This document shows, piece after piece, positions 53,790-63,248 of a stretch of DNA of 64,000 nucleotides. The DNA comes from G963667425 sp963667425 [NCBI: bacterium] (lineage in GTDB: Bacteria; UBP6; UBA1177). The notes under the pieces were generated by a model. That model had not been told where the DNA came from and made no database searches. It was given only the letters and a program-made list of their open reading frames with translations. Each line of letters opens with the position of its first letter. Within the stretch, counting starts at the first letter, position 1. The stretch covers positions 2,170,001-2,234,000 of the forward strand of contig OY763407.1 of the NCBI GenBank assembly GCA_963667425.1, written 5' to 3'. The translations under genes and the position numbers were made by a program.

Positions 53790-54411
53790 AAATCTCCACG
53801 TTTCACGTGAAACATTTTTAGAAATGTTCCAGAAAAAATTACATGAAAGCAATCTTGTTTTAGATGAAAAAATGCTCAATTCTTTTTATGCTTATTATGA
53901 AAACCTTATAAAATGGAATAAAAACATTAATCTGACAAGAATAACAGCTGTAGATGAAATAATATCAAGACACTTTATAGATTCACTTAATTTTATAAAA
54001 ATCAATTTTGACGTTAAAGAAAAAACCATATGTGATCTCGGTAGTGGTGGAGGTTTCCCGGGGATACCTCTTTCTATATTTTATAAAGATACAAATTTTT
54101 ATCTTGTAGAAAAAGTAGAAAAGAAAGCATCTTTTTTAAGTTATATAAAGTCATTGTTAAACCTTGAAAAAACAAAAATTATAAACAACAGAATAGAAAA
54201 TATTGATATAAAATTTGATGTAATAACCATGCGGGCTGTAAATGTTGAAGAGAGTTTTTTAAATGAATTGAAAAATTATCTAAATGAAAATGGAAAAATC
54301 ATCTTATATCTATCGCCATCACAAACATTACCCAAAATATTCGGTAACATTTCAGAGTATGCTTTTTCTGTGGATAATTTCTCTTCAAAAATAGTTATCT
54401 GCTCATTTTAA
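53782..54411 (+). CDS. rsmG: 16S rRNA (guanine527-N7)-methyltransferase RsmG
   Basis: 209 residues. SAM motif [15 protein letters not shown] (about 75-89), [12 protein letters not shown], and TMRAVN. It methylates G527 of 16S rRNA. Codons 6-11 (HVSRETF region) contain a perfect parS core, so the N-terminal sequence is constrained by two jobs. parA/parB do not follow, unlike in many origin regions. Confidence 0.95.
   Translation: MNKNLHVSRETFLEMFQKKLHESNLVLDEKMLNSFYAYYENLIKWNKNINLTRITAVDEIISRHFIDSLNFIKINFDVKEKTICDLGSGGGFPGIPLSIFYKDTNFYLVEKVEKKASFLSYIKSLLNLEKTKIINNRIENIDIKFDVITMRAVNVEESFLNELKNYLNENGKIILYLSPSQTLPKIFGNISEYAFSVDNFSSKIVICSF
53800..53813. promoter_or_regulatory. parS centromere-like site inside rsmG
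   Basis: GTTTCACGTGAAAC is a perfect 14-bp palindrome. With its flanks (C on the left, A on the right) it matches 15 of 16 bases of the classical parS TGTTTCACGTGAAACA. It lies 5 kb from dnaA. ParB/Spo0J proteins load there for chromosome segregation. Confidence 0.88.
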
Positions 54412-54440
54412 TTGACAAAATAGTAATATTTTATTATAAA
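54412..54440 (+). promoter_or_regulatory. Consensus promoter for the exported protein and purE
   Basis: Perfect TTGACA, 17 bases, TATAAA; it begins right after the rsmG stop. Start predicted near 54447. Confidence 0.75.
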
Positions 54441-54473
54441 GATTAAAAGTGTTCAGCTCATTGGAGGTTTATC

Positions 54474-54929
54474 ATAAAAAACAAGCTTATACTATTATTT
54501 ATATTCATTTTTTATGTGTCACTTTTTGGTGCAGATGAACAAAAAAATACAAACAAGGAAGCAGCCTTTATTAAAAACATGGAGGCTCTGGTCATTGGCG
54601 AACTATCTCTTTCTGTCAGACTTCTTTCACTTTCAGCCAGCCTTTCCATTGCTTCCGCTGTAGAGCCTGATGCAATAACAACTTTAACAGATAATATTTC
54701 TTCAACTTTAGCAGATACAGATATAATAATTAAAACAAATAAACTTGATAATTCTTTAGCAGCATTATCGGAATATATTTCTGACTGTTCAAAAACTATA
54801 GGGACTTATTCTAAAAATAAAAGTTATAAAAATCTTACAGAAATGAGATTATGTATAGATAATTCCATAGATAAACTTGATATTGTAAGCAATAAATTTA
54901 ATAAAGAATCTAAACAAGATAATAAGTGA
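54474..54929 (+). CDS. Exported helical protein with an apparent non-AUG (AUA) start
   Basis: 151 residues if started at ATA 54474. GGAGG at 54463-54467 is 6 bases upstream. Read from there it gives a complete signal peptide (KNKLILLFIFIFYVSLFGA, cut before DEQ). No ATG, GTG, TTG or CTG exists between the upstream stop at 54444 and GTG 54516, and starting at that GTG would remove the signal. The mature protein is Ser/Leu/Ile-rich and helical (LSLSVRLLSLSASLSIASAV). Alternatives are an ATC start at 54471 or a G-to-A change or read error in an original ATG. Function unknown. Confidence 0.65.
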   Translation: MKNKLILLFIFIFYVSLFGADEQKNTNKEAAFIKNMEALVIGELSLSVRLLSLSASLSIASAVEPDAITTLTDNISSTLADTDIIIKTNKLDNSLAALSEYISDCSKTIGTYSKNKSYKNLTEMRLCIDNSIDKLDIVSNKFNKESKQDNK

Positions 54930-54938
54930 GGTTAAAAA

Positions 54939-55427
54939 ATGTCCACTGTTCTTATACTTATGGGAAGTGATTCTGACTGGAAAGTTATGAAAAAAGCTGC
55001 TGAAGTATTAAAAGAATTTAATGTAGATTTTGAATGCAGAGTAAGTTCAGCACACAGAACACCTGAAAAAACTATAGAAATAGTTTCTTCATTTAACGGT
55101 TCATGTATTATCGTCGGAGCTGGTGCAGCAGCTCATCTTGCTGGTGTAGTTGCAGCACACACAGTTAAACCTGTTATTGCTGTTCCTATAAACGCAACTG
55201 CTTTAAGCGGTTTGGATGCATTATATTCAACAGTTATGATGCCTTCAGGGATTCCTGTTGCAACAATGTCTATTGACGGTTCTAAAAACGCAGCACTTAT
55301 GGCTCTCACGATTATTGCATTATTAGATAACAATGTTAAAGAAAAACTTGAAACTTTCAGAAAGAATATGGTTGAAGAGGTAAATAATAAGGATTTAAAT
55401 CTTCAAAATATCATAAAGGAGATATAA
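54939..55427 (+). CDS. purE: N5-carboxyaminoimidazole ribonucleotide mutase
   Basis: 162 residues. MGSDSDWKVMKKAAEVL (about 8-24), the catalytic-loop ECRVSSAHRTPEKT, and GAGAAAHLAGVVAAHT. This matches class I PurE, which converts N5-CAIR to CAIR in purine synthesis; no purK is seen here. It follows the exported-protein gene by 9 bases and is probably on the same transcript. Confidence 0.96.
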   Translation: MSTVLILMGSDSDWKVMKKAAEVLKEFNVDFECRVSSAHRTPEKTIEIVSSFNGSCIIVGAGAAAHLAGVVAAHTVKPVIAVPINATALSGLDALYSTVMMPSGIPVATMSIDGSKNAALMALTIIALLDNNVKEKLETFRKNMVEEVNNKDLNLQNIIKEI

Positions 55428-55432
55428 AATAT

Positions 55433-56065
55433 ATGGAACTTCTTAATATTGATGAAGCCGCATGGAAACTTAGAAACGGATCTGTAATAGCATATCCTAC
55501 AGAAACTGTTTTTGGACTCGGAGCTATAATTTATGATACTGAAGCAGTTCTTAAAATAAAAAAAATAAAGAACATCTCTTCAAGAAAACCTTTATCTGTA
55601 ATTATATCCAAAAATAATCAGTTTATGCTTAATGAACTTGTAGAACCTTTTATTCCTGTAGCTCAGAGACTTGCAAAATTTTTCTGGCCCGGGCCTCTTA
55701 CAATACTTCATAAAGCTAAAGATTCTGTTCCTGAGAGTGTTACCGGAGATACAGGATTCATAGGAATAAGATGCTCCGATCTTGAGATAGTTTCCGAGCT
55801 TGTTGATAAAACAGGTCATCCTATAATAACAACAAGTGCAAACCCTACAGGAAAAGAACCCGCAAAAACATATGAAGATGTCTTTAATTATTTTAACGAC
55901 CAAATTGATGGTGTATTAACAGAAGAAGACACATCAGGCTATGAACAGAGAAGTTTAAAACCACAGCTCCCTTCAACTATTGTTAAAGTTGATTATCATA
56001 ATATAGAAATAATTAGGGAAGGTGCTATTTCTAAAGAAGACATATTAAACAAAGTTTATAAATAA
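55433..56065 (+). CDS. tsaC: Threonylcarbamoyl-AMP synthase (TsaC/Sua5/YrdC family)
   Basis: 210 residues, one YrdC domain. YPTETVFGLGAIIYD (about 21-35), KKIKNISSRKPLSVIIS, FWPGPLTILHKA, GFIGIRCSD and TTSANPTG are all family marks. The C-terminal Sua5 domain is missing, so it is the short TsaC type. It makes L-threonylcarbamoyl-AMP for t6A37 tRNA modification. The stop overlaps the next ATG by one base. Confidence 0.93.
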   Translation: MELLNIDEAAWKLRNGSVIAYPTETVFGLGAIIYDTEAVLKIKKIKNISSRKPLSVIISKNNQFMLNELVEPFIPVAQRLAKFFWPGPLTILHKAKDSVPESVTGDTGFIGIRCSDLEIVSELVDKTGHPIITTSANPTGKEPAKTYEDVFNYFNDQIDGVLTEEDTSGYEQRSLKPQLPSTIVKVDYHNIEIIREGAISKEDILNKVYK

Positions 56066-56808
56066 TGGATTTAACTTCTTTATCTTCAGATTCTATTTTT
56101 AATAAGGATATTTTTCTGTTTCAGAAAAAAGATGGTTATCGTTTTACAACAGATGCGCTTCTTCTTTCATGGTATATATTTAAAAACATAAATATAAACA
56201 GCAACTTACAAACTTTAGAAATAGGTTCAGGAAGTGGAGTAATTCCAATAACTTTATTTAAAAGAGGTTTTAATGGATTTATAGACTCTTTTGAAGTTCA
56301 ACCTGATCTTTATGAAATTCTAAGCCTTAATATAAAAAATAATAGCCTTGAAAACAAAATAAGACCTTTGAATGAAAATTTTCTTGAATCATATATAAAA
56401 ACAACATCTATAGATGTTGTTTTTACCAATCCTCCTTATTTTACTTTAAACAGCTGCAGGGTTAACTCAAATTCAGAAAAAGCTCTTGCAAGACATGAAA
56501 TTAACGGTTCTCTTTCTGATTTTTTTAAAAAATCTTCTAAAATATTAAAATTTAAAGGAAGCTTTTTTCTTGTTTACCCACTTAAAAGAGTTCAGTATGC
56601 TTTAATGGAATCTTATAAGTATGGTCTTTTTTTAAAGAATATAACTTTTTCAAGAGAATATGAACATTCAAAACCTTCAGTTTTTCTGGCACATTTTGTA
56701 AAGGGAGTCAGTTCTAACATAATTTCAACTTCAGATGTTGTAACTCTCAAAAAAAATTCAAACGAATACAGCAATATAGGCAAAGAGATAATGTATGATA
56801 TGCTTTAA
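56065..56808 (+). CDS. TrmN6-like tRNA(Val) adenine-N6 methyltransferase
   Basis: 247 residues. DGYRFTTDALLLSWYI, SAM motif EIGSGSGVIPITL (about 53-65) and catalytic TNPPYFT (NPPY) with downstream ARHEINGSLSDFF and FFLVYPLKR. These are typical of the TrmN6/YfiC family that makes m6A37 in tRNA1(Val). It is coupled to tsaC (TAATG) and overlaps the ABC-F gene by 14 bases. Substrate by family analogy. Confidence 0.85.
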   Translation: MDLTSLSSDSIFNKDIFLFQKKDGYRFTTDALLLSWYIFKNININSNLQTLEIGSGSGVIPITLFKRGFNGFIDSFEVQPDLYEILSLNIKNNSLENKIRPLNENFLESYIKTTSIDVVFTNPPYFTLNSCRVNSNSEKALARHEINGSLSDFFKKSSKILKFKGSFFLVYPLKRVQYALMESYKYGLFLKNITFSREYEHSKPSVFLAHFVKGVSSNIISTSDVVTLKKNSNEYSNIGKEIMYDML

Positions 56809-58738
56809 TAATATTTCAAAAAGATTTTCAGAAAAAACAATATTTGATAATTTTTCAGGCACAATTTCTTCAAAAAGACTTGGACTTACAGGAGTTAACG
56901 GCTCCGGAAAATCTACATTAATGAAGATAATAAAAGGATTGGAACACCTTGATTCAGGTACTATTTCTCACCCTAAAAATGCAAAAATCAAATATCTTTC
57001 TCAAACGATTACATATTCTTTCGAAGGCAAAGTTGCAGATGTGGTTAAAAATCATTATATGAAAGACAGTGGTCTTCAGAATCTTTATAATGAAGAAAAA
57101 AATATACTGGCAGAAATAGAACATGAAAAAGATATAAATAAAGCAGAATCTTTATATGAAAATCTTATAAAGATACAGGGAGAAATAGAATCTATAAATT
57201 CTTCAAAAAATTATAGTTCAGATCCTTTATATCTTTTAAAAAAACTTGGATTTACAGATGAAATGATAGAGCAGGAATCTTCCACTTTAAGTGGAGGATG
57301 GTTAATGAGGCTTGCTCTTGCTGTTTTAATGTCCGAAAGTTCAGATATGATAATGTTTGACGAACCTACAAACTATCTTGACATAGAAACTGTCGATTTT
57401 CTTAAAGAATGGATAGATCAATATAAAGGATATATTATTCTTGTATCTCACGACAGAGCTTTTTTAAATTCTATAGTTACTGAAATATGGGAAATAATTT
57501 GCGGGAGAATAGAAATATACAAAGGTAACTATGATTACTATCTTTCAGAAAGTGTAATAAGATATGAAACTCTTGAAAAAACAAGAAATAAACAGCTTGA
57601 AGAAATAGAAAAACTACAGGAATTTGTTGATAAATTCAGGTATAATGCAAACACCGCATCCAGAGCACAATCAAAACTTAAGGAACTTAATAAAGTAAAG
57701 TCTGAATTAATAGAAATTCCAGAAAGGACAAAAAAGAATAATTTTAAATTTCCTGAAATGGAAAAAAGCGGAAAAATAGCTGTAGAAATAGACTCCATAT
57801 TCAAAAATTTTGGTAAAAAAGAACTTTTTACAGGCTTTTCGAGAATAGTAAATTATGGTGAAAAAATAGGATTGGCTGGAAGAAACGGAATAGGAAAATC
57901 AACTCTTTTAAACATTATTTCAGGCAAAATAATACCGGATCAGGGTAATGTAAAATTAGGATCAAATATAAAAATATCTTATTTCAGGCAAAATGAAATA
58001 GATTACCTTCCTGAAGATGTGTCTGTTCTTGAATATATAGAATCAAACGCACCTTTCGAACTTGTTCCTAAAGCTAAAAGCATACTTTCATCATTTCTTT
58101 TTTTCAGTGACAGCTGGGATAAAAAGTTATCTGTTTTAAGTGGCGGTGAAAAAATGAAAATAGCATTTATAAAAATGCTGCTTAATCCAGGCAATTTATT
58201 TTTAATGGATGAGCCTACAACTCATCTTGATATAGATTCAAAGGAAATTCTTCTTAAAAATTTAAAAGAACTTTCATCAACAGTAATATTTGTCTCTCAT
58301 GACCAGTATTTTATAGATTCTTTATCAACATCTATTGTTGCTTTTTCAAAAGGTTTTCCTGAAAATTTTCCAGGAAACTACTCTGAATATAAAGAAATAT
58401 ATAAAAATAAAAATGAAGAACTATCTTTTTATAAATCTGAATCTGAAAAAAATATAAATATAAGTACAGATAAAAATAAAGTTAATAACTATGAACTTGC
58501 AAAGAAAAACAGAAATTATTTAAATAAATTATCTAAAGAAATAGAAAAAATAGAAGAAAACATAGCTGAAAATGAGGATAATTTAAAATCATTATCTGAA
58601 TCTATAAATAACATGCCTTTAGAAAAAATAACTGAAACAGGAATAAAAATTAATAAATTAGAATCTGAAATAAAAAAATTAATGGAATTATGGGAAGAAA
58701 AAAATATTGAAATAGAAAAATTAAAAGGTACTCTATAA
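56795..58738 (+). CDS. ABC-F ATPase (second copy in window)
   Basis: 647 residues. Two ABC domains with Walker A GVNGSGKST and GRNGIGKST, signatures LSGGWLMRLALAV and LSGGEKMKIAFI, and Walker B MFDEPTNYLD and LMDEPTTHLD. A Lys/Glu coiled-coil tail (about 560-647) follows. It belongs to the ribosome-associated ABC-F group but is clearly different from the Uup-like gene at 28733. No resistance function can be assigned. The next gene is dnaA, 24 bases away. Confidence 0.9.
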   Translation: MICFNNISKRFSEKTIFDNFSGTISSKRLGLTGVNGSGKSTLMKIIKGLEHLDSGTISHPKNAKIKYLSQTITYSFEGKVADVVKNHYMKDSGLQNLYNEEKNILAEIEHEKDINKAESLYENLIKIQGEIESINSSKNYSSDPLYLLKKLGFTDEMIEQESSTLSGGWLMRLALAVLMSESSDMIMFDEPTNYLDIETVDFLKEWIDQYKGYIILVSHDRAFLNSIVTEIWEIICGRIEIYKGNYDYYLSESVIRYETLEKTRNKQLEEIEKLQEFVDKFRYNANTASRAQSKLKELNKVKSELIEIPERTKKNNFKFPEMEKSGKIAVEIDSIFKNFGKKELFTGFSRIVNYGEKIGLAGRNGIGKSTLLNIISGKIIPDQGNVKLGSNIKISYFRQNEIDYLPEDVSVLEYIESNAPFELVPKAKSILSSFLFFSDSWDKKLSVLSGGEKMKIAFIKMLLNPGNLFLMDEPTTHLDIDSKEILLKNLKELSSTVIFVSHDQYFIDSLSTSIVAFSKGFPENFPGNYSEYKEIYKNKNEELSFYKSESEKNINISTDKNKVNNYELAKKNRNYLNKLSKEIEKIEENIAENEDNLKSLSESINNMPLEKITETGIKINKLESEIKKLMELWEEKNIEIEKLKGTL

Positions 58739-58762
58739 GGTAACCTTTTTAGGATTGTAATA

Positions 58763-60100
58763 ATGTGGAATAAAATTCTTGAAGAATTGAAAAATATTGA
58801 AGGTTCTAAATTTGTTGATGCCTTTTTAGGTGATCACATAAAACCTTTAAATGAATCTGAAAACAGAATCGTTTTATCTACTCCAAGTCAACAGGTAATA
58901 GATTCTATTAAAAGTTTCGATATAATAGATAAAATTATTAAAATAGCAAATGATATTAATGGATCAGATAATTTTACGCTAGATTTTGTTGTTACTGATT
59001 CACAGGAATCATTTGATTTTTCATCGGATGAGCCAGTTACAAAAAATAATAAATCTGATAAAAAAGATGATTCTAAATATTCAAGACTTATAAAAGATTA
59101 TACTTTTGAAAATTTTGTTTCAGGTCCTTCAAATGAAATGGCTTTTAAAGCTATTAAAAGTGCTCATGTAGACAATAACAAAAAATATAATCCGATTCTT
59201 GTTTATGGTGATTCAGGACTTGGAAAAACACATATTATTCAGGCTGCAGGACATTATTTTAAAAGTAAAAAGAAAAAAGTATGCTATTTTTCATGCCAGC
59301 AATTTTTAAATGATTATGTAAAAGCTATTCAAAATTCTAAAATAGAAGAATTTAAAGAAAGCTTTTTAGAATATGATTTACTGCTTGTAGATGATATTCA
59401 GTTTTTATCTAAAAGAGCATCAACTCAGAATGAATTTTTTTACATATTTAATGAATATCTTACAGCACAAAAACAAGTAATAATAACTTCAGATTGTTAT
59501 CCTAGCGAAATAAGAGATATAGATAACAGGCTTATAACAAGATTTTTATGGGGTGCAAATTTTGAAATAACACCGCCTGAATTTGAAACCAGACTTGCTA
59601 TTGTAAGAAAAAAATGTGACATATATAAATTTGATATTGATGAAGATGTAATGATATTTATAGCTTCAAATATAAAAAGCAACGTAAGGGAAATAGAAGG
59701 AGCATTAAAAACTCTTCATATAACAGCAGGTCTTGTTGATAAAAAAATAGATATAGATTTTGCAAAAAAATCATTAAAAAGAATGTTATCAAGCACCATA
59801 CAGAACATCACTGTAAAAGATATAATAAATCTTACAGCATCATATCTTAATGTTAAGCCTCTGGATATAAAATCAACAAAAAGAACTAAACAAATATCTG
59901 CAGCAAGGCATATAGCTATATATCTTTCAAAGCAGTATACAGATGAAACATTAAAAGATATTGGAAATGAATTTTCAGGAAGAAACCACACTACAGTGCT
60001 TGCTTCAGTTAATAAAATAGAATCTGATATGACAAAAGATAAGAATCTGAAAAAAATGATAGATAATTTAGAGATACTTATTAAAGAAAGAAAAATATGA
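58763..60100 (+). CDS. dnaA: Chromosomal replication initiator DnaA
   Basis: 445 residues. Domain I to about residue 75, linker, AAA+ domain with Walker A GDSGLGKT (149-156), Walker B LLVDDIQFLSKR, sensor/box regions (IRDIDNRLITRFLWG), and domain IV with the DNA-binding SGRNHTTVLASVNKIE near the end. It binds origin DnaA boxes and unwinds oriC. Promoter not obvious; it may be read through from the upstream genes. Neighbours dnaN-recF confirm the origin setting. Confidence 0.97.
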   Translation: MWNKILEELKNIEGSKFVDAFLGDHIKPLNESENRIVLSTPSQQVIDSIKSFDIIDKIIKIANDINGSDNFTLDFVVTDSQESFDFSSDEPVTKNNKSDKKDDSKYSRLIKDYTFENFVSGPSNEMAFKAIKSAHVDNNKKYNPILVYGDSGLGKTHIIQAAGHYFKSKKKKVCYFSCQQFLNDYVKAIQNSKIEEFKESFLEYDLLLVDDIQFLSKRASTQNEFFYIFNEYLTAQKQVIITSDCYPSEIRDIDNRLITRFLWGANFEITPPEFETRLAIVRKKCDIYKFDIDEDVMIFIASNIKSNVREIEGALKTLHITAGLVDKKIDIDFAKKSLKRMLSSTIQNITVKDIINLTASYLNVKPLDIKSTKRTKQISAARHIAIYLSKQYTDETLKDIGNEFSGRNHTTVLASVNKIESDMTKDKNLKKMIDNLEILIKERKI

Positions 60101-60294
60101 ACAATTGTTTAAAAGAACCGTGTCAAAAAAATGTTGATAAAAATATGAACATAAAAATCAACAATGAATTAACATTAAAAAATTACCTATATATAATAAA
60201 AAACTTAACTTTAAACACTTTTAAACATATAAACACGAGTAATAATTATAAATATATAAATATAAACTAATATAATTATAAAACAGGAGTAACT
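60101..60294. other. Probable oriC in the dnaA-dnaN gap
   Basis: 194 bases, very A+T-rich. TGTTGATAA (60132-60140) is the complement of TTATCAACA, one change from the DnaA box TTATCCACA. A weaker inverted partner AAATCAACA lies at 60155-60163. Three TAAACA (60212-60217, 60222-60227, 60230-60235) precede an A+T tract that could be the unwinding element. No further consensus boxes seen, so origin function is by position. Confidence 0.6.
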
Positions 60295-61431
60295 ATGATC
60301 AATTTAGTTTTTAACAGATCTGATTTTATCAAAAGCCTTGAACATTGTATGAGCTCTATAGATAAAAAAAGTACTATGCCTATACTTTCAAATGTTCTGA
60401 TAAATATAGAGGGAGATAATTGTAACATTATTTCAACCAATTTAGAAACATCTGTAATATCATATATAACTCCTGTATCTTCCAATGGAACAGGAAAAAT
60501 AGCAGTTCCTGCAAAATATATTTATGATTCCTGTAAAATAGTAACTACCGGAGATACAATCACTTTCTCATATGATCAGAATAATATGCTTTTAAATATG
60601 ACTTCAGGTAGGACAAATTATAATATACCATGCTGTGATGCTTCTGATTTTCCTATAATAAATGTTGAAGATGAAGATAGGAAAGATATAAATATATCCA
60701 AAATAATATCAGGATATAAAAAAATTCAGTTTTCAATGTCAGATGCAAATATAAATAAATCATATTCAGGTATTCTTATAAAAAGATTTGAAGATAATTC
60801 AATAGAAATGGTTTCTACGGATATTCATAGAATATCTGTTTTATCACTAAAAGATACTTTTATAGATATAGAAGATCTTGATGAAGGAATAGTCATCAGT
60901 GGCCGAAATTTTGCCGAGATAGCAAAAATATTTTCTGCGAGTGAGAATGTTAAGGTTTCTATAAAAGATGGTAAAATGACGCTAAAGAACGATGATGTAA
61001 TTTTTATATCAAGGCTTATGAAAAATGAATTTCCTAATTACAAAGCTGTAACAGGAAATGAATCTGTATATGATGATAAGGAAAAAGCAGTTATAGATAG
61101 AAAAGAACTTATAGACGGAGTAAAAAGAGTTATAGTTTTAAGCTCAGAAGAAAAAATATGGGGAACAAAATTTGAATTTAAAGGTAACCTTCTTTCAATG
61201 AATTCAAATTCAAAATTTGGTGGAAGTTCCAAAGATGAAATAGTAATAGATGAGCCATTTACAGAAAATAAGATGATAGGTATAAATGCCCGTTATCTTC
61301 TTGATGTTTTATCTTCAATAAATGAAGAAAAAGTTAAAATGATAGTTGAAGAACAGCTTAAACCAATGACTATTATTGAAAAAAATAATGATTTTTTCTA
61401 CATACATATGGTTATGCCTCTTAAAATATGA
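60295..61431 (+). CDS. dnaN: DNA polymerase III beta clamp
   Basis: 378 residues; three clamp domains. KSLEHCMSSIDKKSTMPILSN near the N-terminus, ISTNLETSV, EDNSIEMVSTDIHRISVL in the middle, and the C-terminal IHMVMPLKI (usual YxVMPMRL pattern changed to MVMPLKI). It gives processivity to the replicase. AGGAG is 5 bases upstream. recF overlaps by 4 bases. Confidence 0.96.
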   Translation: MINLVFNRSDFIKSLEHCMSSIDKKSTMPILSNVLINIEGDNCNIISTNLETSVISYITPVSSNGTGKIAVPAKYIYDSCKIVTTGDTITFSYDQNNMLLNMTSGRTNYNIPCCDASDFPIINVEDEDRKDINISKIISGYKKIQFSMSDANINKSYSGILIKRFEDNSIEMVSTDIHRISVLSLKDTFIDIEDLDEGIVISGRNFAEIAKIFSASENVKVSIKDGKMTLKNDDVIFISRLMKNEFPNYKAVTGNESVYDDKEKAVIDRKELIDGVKRVIVLSSEEKIWGTKFEFKGNLLSMNSNSKFGGSSKDEIVIDEPFTENKMIGINARYLLDVLSSINEEKVKMIVEEQLKPMTIIEKNNDFFYIHMVMPLKI

Positions 61432-62453
61432 AAATTATTTCAACTGAAATAAGAAATATCAGAAATATTGAACATTTAAAAATAGATCTTAATAATAAAA
61501 CTCTTATTTATGGAAAAAATGGATCAGGGAAAACTTCTATTCTTGAATCATTATATTTATCTATTACAGGAAAGAGTTTTAGAACTTCAAATATAAGTGA
61601 TTCTATTAAAACAGGTGAAAAATATTCATTTATAGAATCTGTAGTTGAAGATATTGATAATTATGAAAGAACATTATCTTTTGGTTTTAATAGAAATGAT
61701 AAGGTATATAAAATAGATGGAGAACATGTTAAAAGGAGAGAACTTATTTCAATAATTCCATCTGTAGTATTTACACCTGACACTCTTGATATTATAAAGG
61801 GTGGTCCGTCATTAAGAAGAAATTTTTTAGATAGAATAGCATTTATTATAGATAAAAATTACTATTATACATATGTGTATTATAAAAAATATTTAAAAAA
61901 CAAACAAAAACTGATTTATGATAAAAACAGACATATGATAAATATTCTAAATAAATCAGTGTATGAACATATTGAAAAAATTAGAAATATAAGAAAATCT
62001 ATAATAGAAAATTTAAATAAAATAATAAATGAAATTTCTGAAGAATTGAATTTTAATTATAATGTAGAATTTAGTTTTAATTATAAAAATAATAATATTA
62101 TTAATGATTTGGATTCTATTTTGGATAAAGAAATTTACTATGGAAAAGTAATTTATGGTCCTCATATTGATAATATAAATGTTAAAATAAATAGTAGAAA
62201 ATCATACAATGCTTCAATGGGTGAACTTTATTTTTTATCATTTTTATTAAAAGTATCTGAACTTAGTTTTTATACAAAGTATAATATTTTTCCTGTTTTT
62301 ATATGTGATGATGTTTTTAATTTTTTAGACAAAGATAATAGTGGTAGAGTTATTGATATAATAAACAAGATAAAAAATCAGATAATAATAACATCTCCAC
62401 ATAATATTGATAATAATAATATAAATAATATTTCAATAAATAAAATTTTATAA
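61428..62453 (+). CDS. recF: DNA replication/repair protein RecF
   Basis: 341 residues. Walker A YGKNGSGKTSILES (about 28-41), RECF signature region PSVVFTPDTLDIIKGGPSLRRNFLD, C-terminal ABC-like SMGELYFLSFLL and Walker B FICDDVFNFLD (DDVF, ATP-dependent SMC-like). It loads RecA at gaps. It is encoded with dnaN and is markedly Asn/Ile-rich, like the other genes in this A+T-rich end of the window. Confidence 0.93.
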   Translation: MKIISTEIRNIRNIEHLKIDLNNKTLIYGKNGSGKTSILESLYLSITGKSFRTSNISDSIKTGEKYSFIESVVEDIDNYERTLSFGFNRNDKVYKIDGEHVKRRELISIIPSVVFTPDTLDIIKGGPSLRRNFLDRIAFIIDKNYYYTYVYYKKYLKNKQKLIYDKNRHMINILNKSVYEHIEKIRNIRKSIIENLNKIINEISEELNFNYNVEFSFNYKNNNIINDLDSILDKEIYYGKVIYGPHIDNINVKINSRKSYNASMGELYFLSFLLKVSELSFYTKYNIFPVFICDDVFNFLDKDNSGRVIDIINKIKNQIIITSPHNIDNNNINNISINKIL

Positions 62454-62581
62454 TACATAATGGTATATGATGATTTGTAAAAAATATTTTAAGTTATAAT
62501 TAATAATAATATTTTACAATTTTTATATGTATTTTAAGTTATTATTTTATATTTAATTAAAAAAATATAAAAAAAATTTTT

Positions 62582-62609
62582 TTGACAATTGAAAACCCGT
62601 TAATATACT
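62582..62609 (+). promoter_or_regulatory. Promoter for the unknown gene at 62649
   Basis: Perfect TTGACA and TATACT spaced by 16 bases, ending 39 bases before the ATG. Confidence 0.65.
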
Positions 62610-62648
62610 CATATATGATATCTATTTTTTCTAAAAAAAGGGGGTTTT

Positions 62649-63248
62649 ATGGTTGTTTACGATATTACAGACATAAAAGATTCTTATTCATTTTTTATGG
62701 ATAAGGTTAAACCTTATTATGCTAGTTATCCCAGCTACATACAGTGTAAAATAGACGAATTAAAGATAAGGTACGATAAACTTGCCAGTGTTGTAAAAAA
62801 CATAGAGAGTAAAGTTGTTAATGTTAAATCTTCTGTTTCAGATAAGAAAATATGGGCAGTTGATGTAAATACTGAAGTTGAAAAAATATATTCAATAATA
62901 TCGGTAAGATATAGTGCTGAAGATAAGAAAAAAATATTTAAGTGCTATATTCCTGGTAGAACTTCAAATGTTTCAATACTTGTAAAACTTATGGAAAGGA
63001 TAAAAGATTATTCTTTGGAAGATAAATATTCTGATATAACTAATTTTAAGCCTGTATTAGATTCTTTAATATCAAGAGGAAGAGAATTTTTGGATATTGA
63101 AGAATATGAAAATAATTCTTCTCCTAAGAAAAAAGTTGTTATAGCTAGACGATCTTGGGAAAGTCAGTTTAAAAAAGTCAAATATGTAATGAAAGCTGAA
63201 TATTATGAAAATAAAGATTTAGACTGGAAATATTTTTTTAATGAGTAA
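62649..63248 (+). CDS. Hypothetical protein downstream of recF
   Basis: 199 residues, Lys/Ser/Tyr-rich, predicted soluble and mostly helical with no signal peptide or membrane segment. The first 75 residues look coiled (IQCKIDELKIRYDKLASVV), and the C-terminus is basic then aromatic (KKKVVIARRSWESQFKKVKY; DLDWKYFFNE). No family recognised. It has its own promoter and a GGGGG ribosome site. The last 11 bases overlap the convergent lgt. Confidence 0.72.
   Translation: MVVYDITDIKDSYSFFMDKVKPYYASYPSYIQCKIDELKIRYDKLASVVKNIESKVVNVKSSVSDKKIWAVDVNTEVEKIYSIISVRYSAEDKKKIFKCYIPGRTSNVSILVKLMERIKDYSLEDKYSDITNFKPVLDSLISRGREFLDIEEYENNSSPKKKVVIARRSWESQFKKVKYVMKAEYYENKDLDWKYFFNE

Noticed and set aside
62476-62521. 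A/T-only inverted repeat after recF as a terminator
   Set aside because: TTGTAAAA and TTTTACAA pair only through A-T bases over a long loop; expected by chance in such an A+T-rich gap.
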